Assembly (NCBI GenBank): GCA_022497145.1 | Contig: MU385855.1 | Location: 930,001 to 994,000 of the forward strand | Source: Rostrohypoxylon terebratum | Lineage: Eukaryota; Ascomycota; Sordariomycetes; Xylariales; Hypoxylaceae | Length of the DNA: 64,000 bases | Direction: 5' to 3' | In this document: positions 11,905 through 22,244 of the stretch, piece after piece | Layout: each line of letters starts with the position of its first letter | How positions within the stretch are numbered: position 1 is the first letter of the stretch | Notes under the pieces: model-generated | What the model was told of the DNA's origin: nothing | The model's input: only the letters and a program-made list of their open reading frames with translations | The model's database searches: none | Made by a program: the position numbers and the translations under genes

Positions 11905-14900
11905 TCCAGCAATGTTTTCCAGGACAATCGTTTACTTCTATTTCCAGGTGCATTGGAAGATGATTAGGGCCTTTGAAGACCGTCTGTGCCACGGAGGAAA
12001 GGTATGCACAGCGTAGATAGAAGATAGTCATAAAAAGCCTTGATATTTGGGTCACAGCTAGTATACACTTAAGGTATGCGGCTTTTGACCTGCTCAAAAA
12101 AAATCAGGAAAATACTATTTGGGAAACTCACCTACAAGTCTAGGACTCTATACCGGTGTGAAGTGTAAACTTATGTGTACGTACTTAACTTGTGAAGTGC
12201 TATATTTGCTACCACATGAACACAAGGATCGTAGTATAGTCCAAGCTAGCCGGAAAGGATAAAGCTGTTTGATTCTTGACTCAACAGATTCAACCAACTC
12301 ATCATCTGCCCAGCTAAAGGTTCATCACGATGTTGAAAGTACGTACCCCACGATACATTAAGTACCTTTGTACCTTTGAGGATCTAGGAACCGGAGCCTT
12401 CTTCTGGTAGGCTAGACCAAATTTACGTTTGTCGATGTGCAGGGGAGCAGGGGGAAAGCAGGGGGGAGGAGTAAAAAGCTCAGACCAAGCGGGTCCGCCA
12501 AAGCAGGGATCTCCAACGTTCTATTTGGGGCTCTGCGTCAAAACCGCAAAACCGCAAAACCGACGCGCACATTGCAGACATGGCGCAGAAAAAAAATTAA
12601 GGTACGTAGCTCCTTAGGTACGTCCCTTCCCTTTTTCCGTGCTAAGAGCCTTAGCGCGTCCATGGATACCCATGCCCTGACCCGAGACGGTCCCATGTGG
12701 ATATGTGGATATTACCCCACTGCTTAGATCCAGGTGGGGCTCGTAGGCAGAGCTGTGGATCTGGCACCCTGCAGCAACGCTTGCGTCACATGTCACTCTA
12801 GCAGTCTAGGAGCCTTTCCATGCAAGTTGGATTTTTTTTTCATTATTCTGCTTTTATTTCGTGATGGATGGGCTGGATCATGATGGATACGTACATACAT
12901 ATACATCCATGGATACAAATCTATTACATATTACCCACTATTACTCCCAACCCACACAATGCAATACGCAGTACAATGTACAATACCTACATAGTATTAG
13001 TAGTAGTACACCTGCTACTGTAGTACGATACACGATAATAGTACTTCCAGACTTAATAAATTGGAAGGTACTAACCATTTTGGAGCTTGACGAGCCAAGC
13101 AATCTTTTCTTACGCAAACCACGCAAACCTCCCAAGCCTCAAAACTCATCACGAGATAGATAATATGATTACGGTTAACTCAGAACCTAGGGGTTGCCTG
13201 GGTACGAAGTTTCTACTACATAGTATTAGTATAATCACGAATAGTAGATACAACTACTAGGCTACCCTTGGCAGCAAGTCGCCGAACGAATATACCACGT
13301 ACGTGCATTGCAACATCAATGCGAAAAGTGCGAAAAGTGCAAAAAATATACGAAATACCAACAACTTTACCATTACGTTGTGCCCAACATTGAACTATAT
13401 CAAATTTGGCAAGACGTTTGCCGAATCAAAAATTGCTTGCTACAAGACATTATTAATGCAGATAATGGATCATATTTTTCATAATCATATCCATACGACC
13501 CGTACGATCCACACTACATTTCTAATACCTAGTCGCTACACTTTGATGGTCTCTTTTGCCGATTTTGCAACTCGCCGAATCGCTGCTAATACCTGGCAGG
13601 CAGGCTGGCTGGCAGCAAATAAATGAAATCAACTTGGAAGTCCATCACACCACCTCTCGAAATCTCGAAATACACACCAGATATTACATCCAGATCTCAA
13701 CAGTCCGAAATTCCAAGACGTACTACCTAGTAAGATTCGTGGCTTTGGCGAAAAGGAAAGTGCAAGGTTTCTCTCTCTCGGCATCCAAGCAATCTCAAGT
13801 ATCCAATATTTCGGCTCTTGCTCGATTTTGAGACTTGCACCTGCAGATTTGCACACTTGCGCGCACTTGCGCCTGCAACTTCTTTTTAAGTCGCTTACGT
13901 CGGCGCCAGTGTGTCGGTCTAACAAGCTTCAGGGCTATGTAACAAGCTTGGAAGCAACGAGCAAGAATTACATTGAATTGGATATTACGACGTACCTATG
14001 TAGTAGTAGTAGCAATTATCGATATGGGAACCCCCGTACCCGTACCCTTACCCATCAACCCCTCCATCAGAGAACTATTATTTTTTTTAAACTTCTCTTG
14101 GATGCTACTTTGAACACTTCACCGAACCAGATGCCACCCATATGCCATTTGGGCCATTTGGATGCCACTGTATGCCACCATATGCCGCATCCAGTTGCAT
14201 CGTTCCCTGGAGTGCATCTTCCCTTCGCCACCCATATGTGTACATTATGCATCGAGGGTATCCAGAGAATGCCTGAGTTGGCAACACAGGAAAAGCCTTA
14301 ATTGCATCGCTAGCAACCAGTGCTTCCCCGGGTTATGTAAAACGAAAAACGATATTGACGCCTAGGACCTAGGTTATACCAGTGTTATACCAAAGCAGTG
14401 AAAGCACCCCTCACTCGGTGTTGAGGACGACAAGGAGTTCAGAATCCGGACTCGCAAGCCTGATCAGGTTAATACAATATTAACTTGGGTTCCCAACATC
14501 ATGGATGGTACTGTCATCAAGCTCAAGAGCTCAAGATTGGCTCAACACTATGTACTGCGTAGTAGTAAGGAGATAGTCGCCACCGCGAGTTATATTATAT
14601 CGTCGACGATCAGTGAATCGAACCAGCAAGCCGAAGGCCGTAATAGGACATCCGAAAAGGTCCGTAAGGCTGGTGGCGAGACTGGGAAGCTTCTTGTCTT
14701 ACGTGGGCATCTTACGGAATATTCGGGCAATACTCGATTCCCCTCGGAGTCTTCATTCCTAGTCTTCCTAAACTTCCTAATCTTGAGGCATTATCAAGCG
14801 AAGCGAAGCGGAGCCAAGGAGTGTGAAATAGTCAAGCAGTCAAGGTAAGTGACAGGATACAGAAACATTTATCCCTAATAATTGAGTAGACACTATGAAG

Positions 14901-15454
14901 TCGTAGTGATCTTATTTGCAGTAGCTCTATCTCTATTCAAGGTTTCTTAGGTAGTACCTAGTCTTTACTCGATCCCTTCTAATTACGAAGAGATTTTCTC
15001 ATCCCCGATACTAGGAACTTCAGGAGGTATCCATCAAGGAGAAATGTCTTCCAAGGTTGCCTTTTAGGATCGTGTGCTTAATTATTACCTAAGATCAGGT
15101 CTCAGAATTGAAGTTTTCAAAAGACTAAGACTCAATTTGCACATTCGAGCCGTAGTCATAGATGTTAGCGCATAAAGCGGAAGGTACTCTGAAATTGGGC
15201 GTTTTTAGTTAGCGGGGCAGAGTACCTCTCCGTGGGGCCCCTAACTCTCTACCTAGCAAATTTCTTCCACGGATGCTTCAAAATCTATGGATATCAAAAA
15301 CACTCCATTCATTAGTCAATATTATCCCAAAAGATCATCGACCCATGATAGAAGTGAAATTGCATACAACCTTAAGAAACAACTGTCATCTGATAAGAAG
15401 CTAAATCAATTCGGATAGGCCGGCCTTGCGTCCCCAATCGTCGGATCCGCGCAC
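11905..15454. other. Gene-poor region of about 3.5 kb
   Basis: I see no supportable gene. The region holds a CAAAACCG triplet repeat (12539-12562), two TACATAGTA words (12988-12996 and 13217-13225), a duplicated GCGAAAAGT near 13320, and AT-rich sequence. The longest frames (about 115-157 residues around 13.8-14.8 kb) have no family resemblance. The last few hundred bases should contain the LAS1 promoter. Confidence 0.55.
12539..12562. repeat. CAAAACCG triplicate, shared with 6737-6756
   Basis: Three tandem copies of CAAAACCG. The 20 bases at 12542-12561 are identical to 6737-6756, about 5.8 kb upstream, so the same minisatellite unit occurs twice in the left gene-poor region. Confidence 0.8.
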
Positions 15455-16770
15455 ATGGTTCAATATCTGCACACGCCGTGGCGGGACCGCGCCGAGCTAT
15501 TGAGGGTTCGAGAACAATTTTACCCGTCACCACCTCCCAGCGATCCTCAAAACAACCAGGATACTAGAAATTTCGGAGATGGAGATGAAAGAAGTGAGAA
15601 TGGCGGGAATAGCGGCGAGGAGATGGCAAAGGAGGAGGTGGCGAAGCAGCACGCCGTGTCGCGTGTCTCGATGTGGATGCAGCGCGGCGGCTGTCCCCAC
15701 TTGGTCGAGTCAACGGCACTCCTGATGGCTGCCATCCTAAGCGACCTCCACGAGACCAGAGCCCGGGCCAACTCCTCCTCCTACGCCCTCCGAGCCGCAT
15801 ACTCGGCCGCTTTCAGTCGGTACGTATTGCGCCCTTTCTTTCTATACATGTCATGACCCATGGTCGCGACGCCTGAACCCTTTCTTTTTCGCAACCTGGC
15901 CGGTGGGAAACTCATTGCTATACCCTACCTGGTTCAGAATCTTTACGGAAACCTCGTGGCTACTAAGCACACGAGCCAGCCTTCCTCGTAACATGGATGG
16001 GCCAACCCTCGCCATCTTTACACTGTCTTGATATGGTGTAGTATGATGTAATCGAACCACAACCCAGCTAACAATAGTCCCCGTCTAATTATAGCTTCGT
16101 GACGGGCCTCCTGGACAGCCAGCAGGACAAGCAGCGCAAGATGAGCATGTACACGGTCGCCAAGACCATCGGGTTACCGGCGACTTTCGTCGAGCTCAGA
16201 CACCAGGCTACGCATGAGCAGTTGCCCTCGCTGGCGAAGCTGAGGAGCGCGGCGAGGAAGGCGTTGGATTGGATCTGGGTGTTTTATTGGAAGAACCTGC
16301 CTGACGAGGGTGGGAGCGCGGAGGCGGGGGAGGGCAAGGGGGATAGGGGGAGGGAGTTGGTGGTGAGGTATTTGGGGGAGGAGGATGCGGGAAGGAGGAA
16401 GGTGATGCATAGGCAGTTACGGCAGTGGGATGAAGCGGCTCTGTTGAGGCAGCTGGATGAGATAGGGGGGTCGTCTGAGGACCATAAGATCATCGCTCGC
16501 TCGATACGGTTGTCGCGGAAGATACTGGATGAAGGGTTCGCGGAACTGGAGCCGGGCACGTGGAGGGATGGCGAGCAAGTGTCGAAGTCGAGGGATCTGG
16601 AGGCCGTGAGGGCGGAGATGCAGATGTTAAACGGCGAGCTCGATTCCATGGATGTTGTCGAGCCTACACGGGAGGCGGTCGAGGAACGAGCTGAGGCGCC
16701 GCCGACTCAGGTGAAAGGGTGGGCGAGGTATGAGGGCCCATGGAAACCGAAACCGATTGGCGTTGTTTAA
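15455..16770 (+). CDS. LAS1: LAS1-type pre-rRNA endoribonuclease
   Basis: LAS1 cleaves ITS2 of the pre-rRNA (C2 site) in the nucleolus with its partner kinase GRC3, in 60S ribosome maturation. Exons are 15455-15819 and 16095-16770, giving 346 residues. The 275-nt intron has a GTACGT donor, a GCTAAC branch near 16066 and a TATAG acceptor. The split codon rebuilds Arg122, followed by FVTGLLD. The N-terminal HEPN domain is clear: [10 protein letters not shown] at the start, [16 protein letters not shown], then ELRHQATHE. The HEPN nuclease motif R-x4-H is present as Arg157 and His162. The C-terminus ends in GPWKPKPIG, the type of tail known to contact GRC3. The protein is shorter than many fungal LAS1 proteins because the linker is compact. 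Start chosen because [15 protein letters not shown] matches the usual N-terminus. Confidence 0.93.
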
Positions 16771-17568
16771 GCATAGGCCTCATATGAACTCATATCACCA
16801 TGATAAACTGCCGACACTCGTACTTACGAGGCCGTATAAGTGAGTTTTTCTTGAAGAGGGCAGCAGACCTATGTAAAACGTGGAAATATTACATTGAATA
16901 AAGGAAGTCCCCAGGACCTATGTGGTAGGTAAGAAAATACACATTCACCTCTATGATTAATTTCAAGATTCTATATTCAAAATGAGAGCTCTGCTGTCCG
17001 CATAAGCGTATCATCAATTATACATTCTAATATGATGAAATCCACTCAATTTCGATGTAAGTATATGCCTTTTAGTTATGAGGGAAATGTGTAGGTAGTA
17101 TCTTCATGACAAATTCAAGCACTCTGATAGGTGGAATGATATTAAGAGCTTAGCTATCTGCCAGCTGATTGTGAGCAGTGCCGGACCGTCCGACGGTAAA
17201 TCTACGTCATGGAAGGTTCTTATTCGGAATGCCGAAATGCGTTTGTAAGCGGGGAGGAGACACCGGAGTTTAGTTGTATCACGGATTCAGATTCGAATTC
17301 GGAATAGTCAATTCACAACTTCCAGTCTTCATCTACGTACTTCACCTACGTACTTCACACATCCGTATACCGTATATCGTATATCGTATACCATATGAAT
17401 TACTTCGCGAAGGCAAGACCTATATTTGCTACCCGAAGAATAGGCACATTGGCAGCGGCTGTGAGTTTTCATACACGAGAATATAAGACCTACATGGTGG
17501 CTTGCCATCAAGGTGTCCGCTAGGTGCTCAACACTAAAACTCCGCTATAGCTTGCCAGGTCCCGCGCA
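16771..17568. other. Intergenic, LAS1 3' flank and GLO2 promoter
   Basis: No gene is visible in these 798 bases. An AT-rich 3' flank follows LAS1. Near 17365-17395 there is a short repeat of CGTATATCGTATA type. The remainder precedes the GLO2 start and should hold its promoter; no specific element could be assigned. Confidence 0.6.
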
Positions 17569-18778
17569 ATGCATATCCAATCAATTCCTATGTGTAAGTC
17601 ATAAATAGCGATTCATGTAAAGTAGAGCATGGTTTCAAACTGAGACTTTGTAGGGACGGGGGGCCATGATAACTATGCCTACCTCCTCATCGACGATAAG
17701 TCCAAGGATGCCGTCGTTGTCGATCCCGCAAATCCCGAGGAGTAAGCTCAGGCTCATAATACGGGATAAACTGTTGCATAACCATCTGACCCCTGGGACA
17801 TAGGGTCACACCCGTTTTGAAGGAGGCCATCCAAAGTGGCAAGATTAATCTCACGGCCATCGTGAACACACACCAGTAAGTGTCGCTTTATGCCACCACT
17901 GTTTTACTCGGTGCTGATACCCTTTCAAGCCACTGGGATCATGCGGGTGGAAATGATAAGATCGTTAGTTTACCTTGTCTACGACATATACTCACCTGAG
18001 CACACCACCGTTTCCGGGTCTTGGAATTCTGACTCAGATGTGGGATAGCGGAGCGATTTGGGCACTCCGAACCTCCCCATTATCGGGGGCAAGGACTGTC
18101 AGAGTGTCACCCAGACTCCCCGTAATGGCGAAAGCTTCCAACTCGGGAGTATCACCGTGAAGGGTCTCTATACCCCGTGCCACACGCAGGACAGTATCTG
18201 TTGGTTCGTGCAAGACGGCGAGGACCGAGCAGTCTTCACTGGTGATACTTTATTCCATGCTGGTATGTATTTCATGACACTTTATAATCAATAGGGGCGG
18301 TGTAGTCGGATTATAGCTGACAGGTGTCAGGTTGTGGACGGTTCTTCGAGGGCACGGCGGCGGAGATGAACGTCGCTTTGAATAAGACGTTAGCCTCTTT
18401 ACCAGATGATACTAAGGTCTACGTAAGCGAGCATGCTCGTCTTTGATCTCATGAGTCTGAACTAAAACCCGATAGCCCGGCCACGAGTACACGAAGTCTA
18501 ACATCAAGTTTGGCATCACGGTTCTACAAAATGAAGCCACGAAAAGGCTACAAGCATTCGCCGAGAATAACCGAGAGACGCAAGGGAAGTTCACCATTGG
18601 TGATGAGAAGGTGAATGATATTTCGACTTCGGTTAAAAATCTACCGCTAATATATGTGATATAGCTTCATAACGTATTCATGCGAACAGAGGATCCCGTG
18701 GTCCAAAAGGCTACTGGCAAGATGGATCCTATCGATGTGATGGCTGCACTACGGACGATGAAGAATAACTTCAAGTGA
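17569..18778 (+). CDS. GLO2: Glyoxalase II (hydroxyacylglutathione hydrolase)
   Basis: It hydrolyses S-D-lactoylglutathione to D-lactate and glutathione, the second step of methylglyoxal detoxification. Eight exons join in phase to 257 residues: 17569-17593, 17654-17741, 17804-17875, 17930-17963, 18049-18262, 18331-18422, 18476-18610, 18665-18778. The metallo-beta-lactamase signature THHHWDH spans residues 60-66 and is itself split by intron 3. Later metal ligands are the His in TPCHTQD, the Asp in FTGDTLF and the His in [14 protein letters not shown] completes the fold. The first exon is only 25 nt and encodes MHIQSIPM plus one base; it was chosen because this matches fungal GLO2 N-termini and closes the phase. 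No mitochondrial presequence is seen, so it is probably cytosolic. The exon 4/5 junction (ATC at 17963 to CGG at 18049) is the least certain. Confidence 0.93.
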
Positions 18779-19931
18779 GTAAGTAAGCCACGTATAAATT
18801 CCGAGGTAGTTGCAAAAAATCGTTCAAGACTAATAACTCAGGCCACCGAGTGAAAGTAAAATTTAGGCTAGGGATACATGCAAGATAGGAGAGCGACTAT
18901 CTACGGGCTGGTCAAAAGCACTACTGTTATTAGGTAGCACTTGGATGATAATTTCATTTATTTCACGCTCATTAAGAGTTTAACAAATATCCCAATACTT
19001 CTTCAGTACAGTTGATTATTGAACTATCGAGCTATATAAATTTCTCCAGCAAGCACCAAGCTTCATCCCATGTGGAGTATGCTGGATGCAATCAGGTACT
19101 TGCGGAACGCCGACTCAATGAATCGACGCGGAATTTCAATCTTGCTTCACTGTCCACACTTGCGCGTTGTTGGTGTGTCAAAACGGCAAGCTCTAGCATA
19201 ATTCGAAGCTGTTGATCAAGACTATGTATAGACCCGACTTTTCCTCCTTCAACCCGATTTGTGAAGTCCGTAAAACCGAGATATCTCGCAACAACCCCTC
19301 TCACCTACTATTATAAGTGTCGACGTCACACTTCCTGCGCAATTTTGCGTATTTGTGACTGATACAGTCGAAGAAAGGCAATGAAGCCATTGTCTCGATA
19401 AATGGGCGTTACTCGATATCTTCGTCTCTCCGGTTCGCATGGTCTTCTTTTCTTGATCGTTGTTGTAGGAAGAGAAATTCTAGTGCAGAAAATTTTCGGC
19501 AATTTATGTTTTCGAGTTGGGAAAAAAAGCGGGCGAGCTTTGACAGCTGCTGGCACTTGCTCAGCAGTGATAGGCTAATGGTGGGCTCTGCCCCTTAAAC
19601 CATTACGTCGTACACTCCTTATACACGGACAACCCGTATTTCAATTTGCAATTTGTCACGACGGGACCTATTTCAATGTTCGAAACTTCGGATATTACGT
19701 GAATATTGATTGCCTACTACTATCGACATCAAAGAAGCTCTCGTATGATATTTGATAGCTAGGTGGACAGTTCTGGTTTGGTGTGATTTGATTGGCTCGA
19801 ATTCCTCAGAACCCAGCCTCCCTTATACTGCGTAGACTCGACCTAATAAATAATTACCTACTCACCGAGACTTCCTGGGGCTTCCATAGGGCACTTTACC
19901 GGTGAACCTCAAAAACTCACCGGGAAGTTTC
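18779..19931. other. Convergent intergenic region
   Basis: About 1.15 kb lies between the GLO2 and MFS transporter 3' ends. Only short, unconvincing frames are present. It should contain both 3' UTRs and polyadenylation signals; I could not place them. Confidence 0.6.
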
Positions 19932-21528
19932 CTATTCATCCCGCTGTGGAACTTTTGGGACAAGCCACCAACTGATCCCGCCAGCAACGAAAAGCGCCAA
20001 TACGATCGGTTGCAGAACAGCCACACCAGCCCTCGTCGCTATCAGACCAGTCACAGACGGGAAAATAGCGCCTCCGGCTTGCGCGATGACGAAAATCAAG
20101 CCTATTAGCGCATTAATTGACTGCCGACAGCATGGCGATCCGGACTTACCTAGTGCTGCGGGTTGATCTTCTCGGGCGAAGAGCTTGGAGGCGACAGACA
20201 TGCCCTAGAACAGACAAAATGCGTCAGCGCCTCTGAAGATCCGAAAAATGAGGTAGGTCCATTTCAAGAAAAAGGAAAGACAAAACATACAGTAGCGAAA
20301 AAGGGCCCAGTAAAGAAGCCTATAAAACTCAGCGCTACAGCGCTGCCCACGATATTCGGCTGTAGCCAGAATACTAGCTGCAGAGCCACACAAAGCGCGC
20401 TGTAAATAAGAATCATGCGCTGCTCGCCGTACCGGAACGTGGGCTCAGCCAGCAGCATGCGACCGGCGAGCATACCTCCATACATACCTGTGGGCACGTA
20501 CCCAATGGACGCGAGGTCGCCGCCACGCACCGTAGTCAGGAACTCAACCACCCACCCACCAGCGGTCATTCCCGCGCCCAAAGTGAAGAAGTAGAAAAGA
20601 CTCAGCAACCAAAACGTTCTCGTTTTGAGAATCCTCGCCATCCCCTTCACAGCCTCCCTATTCCTCCTCTTGCCCCCCCCCTCCCTCCCATTGTGGCTCA
20701 CCCTGCCCCAAAGCGTGTCGCCGAACGCGACGGCCACGCCGGCGACGTTTAGCACGCATATCCCGATGAGCACAAAGTACACTCTCCTCCAGCCCTTCCC
20801 CCACTCCCCCACCCCCTCCCCTTCGTCCGAGGGACCTCCCACCCCCGTCGTAGCGATCGCCGTAGCCACGAGCGGCCCGACGAACAACCCGAGCGCATAG
20901 CACGCGTGTATGAACCCCAGCCAGCGATGCGGCACGTTCCTCAGCCCGCTGACGAAGGCGTTGCTGTGCGCGTCCTGGAACGCCATGCCCGCGGCCTGGA
21001 ACAGGAACGCGGCGCAGAAGAGGGGCAGGGGGCCCCAGGGCCGTAACGCGTGAGCCAGGAGCTGCAGGAGCGCACCGACGGCGAGCAGCTGGCCTAGCGT
21101 CAGGTGTGCGGCGAGGAAGGGGTTGGTGAGGGCGGCGAGCAGCCAGCCTGTGAATGTCACCGCGTAGCTGGGATGGGATGTATTAGATCTATATTTAGTA
21201 GTAGTGAACACGTTAGGTTAGGTGCGTTAGTTTCTCACATGATGGCGATCTCGCCCGTGCCGATCCCGAATGTAGATAGGATGTACGGGATCAAGGGGCC
21301 TAGCGTGCCGTCGTTGACGCCGGCGCAGAAGAACGAGTACCCGGCTATGACGAGCTTGAGGACGGGGGTGGCGGGCTCGCTTCGGACAACTTCGGTTGCG
21401 GCCGGGGCTTCGTCTACCGGTACCGCTTCCGCATCTTTAGACGGGAGCCGGCGTAGCTCGGTGAGGGAGAAAGATCCGGTTTCCGTCGGTGTACTTTGGG
21501 CTTGGGTTTGAGTTTGAGTAGCCGACAT
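19932..21528 (-). CDS. Major facilitator superfamily transporter, BSC6-like
   Basis: A multi-pass carrier of 463 residues from four exons: 21239-21528, 20291-21167, 20150-20204 and 19932-20101 (complement). The N-terminal ~65 residues are polar and cytosolic. The first membrane segment contains FFCAGVNDGTLGPLIPYI, which resembles the fucose-permease-like MFS branch that includes yeast BSC6 (YOL137W). The Asn-Asp-Gly in helix 1 and repeated Gly-rich helices suit a 12-helix MFS fold, with a long basic central loop (WGRVSHNGREGGGKRR) between the two halves. The last intron (20102-20149) is only 48 nt, a multiple of three and free of stops. Substrate is unknown. The upstream 716 bases to HID1 should contain its promoter. 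Family assignment is sound; the BSC6 subfamily call is from memory. Confidence 0.87.
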
Positions 21529-22244
21529 CGTGGTCGATTTTCCACCTTATCATAAAACTTGTTGGTATTTCAATTCGATCCACGATGATAGACTGACTTA
21601 AGCTTTATTTATATCTATCACCTTCCTATCCCCCCCTTACCTATATCACCATATACCCATGAACTCTACCGGTAGAAGGTCGGCAGAAGACCGGAAATTC
21701 AAAGGTGAAGAGTTGGAGATGTTACCATCTTGGGTCCACCCCGGACCGCTTTTCCGCATGCAAGCGATCCTTCGCTAACGCCATTCGACCAATCCTCTTG
21801 CATCTCTCTAGGCGTAGAAACCAAAGGAGATCGACGTCATAAGTTGCTCTTTGTACTCTGTATCTTCAAGAATGAAACATGCATATCCGGACCCCCAGAT
21901 CTCGTGTAATCCCCGGGTTGTTGTGGTGAGTCGTGACGACCCCTGTCCCGGTACCTTGGAGTGACACATCCGAGACTCGGGTAGATACCTACCTAGCAGT
22001 ACGTCTTAGAGCGAACATTACACCCATTTCCGGTCGCACAAACCAGGGAAGCCACCCACGATAAATGAGCTGTCAATATCGATGACTGAGGATGAAGCAG
22101 GTTAACGGGCATGCATTCGAATTCCTTTCCAAAAACTACTAGACAAATCCCCGTGGGTTCCATATCACCGTAGATTATGATGAACGATAACCGTGATGTA
22201 CTGTGCTTGATTACTTCACACTTTTAACGCCCTAGCGACGCGTA
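21529..22244. promoter_or_regulatory. Upstream region of the MFS transporter
   Basis: A 716-base gap lies between the MFS start (minus strand) and the HID1 3' end. Bases next to the MFS start carry a purine-rich run on the minus strand. No gene is visible, and no TATA box or known operator could be assigned with confidence. Confidence 0.45.

Noticed and set aside
14600..14650. Minus-strand GGTTCGATTCA resembling a tRNA B box
   Set aside because: The flanks do not pair as a T arm and no acceptor or anticodon arm is present.
13828..14848. Frames of 157 and 115 codons between the orphan and LAS1
   Set aside because: Composition is irregular, there is no recognisable domain, and no plausible introns connect them.
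16045..16070. Minus-strand GGTTCGATTAC in the LAS1 intron, a possible tRNA
   Set aside because: T-stem pairing fails and no other arms are found.
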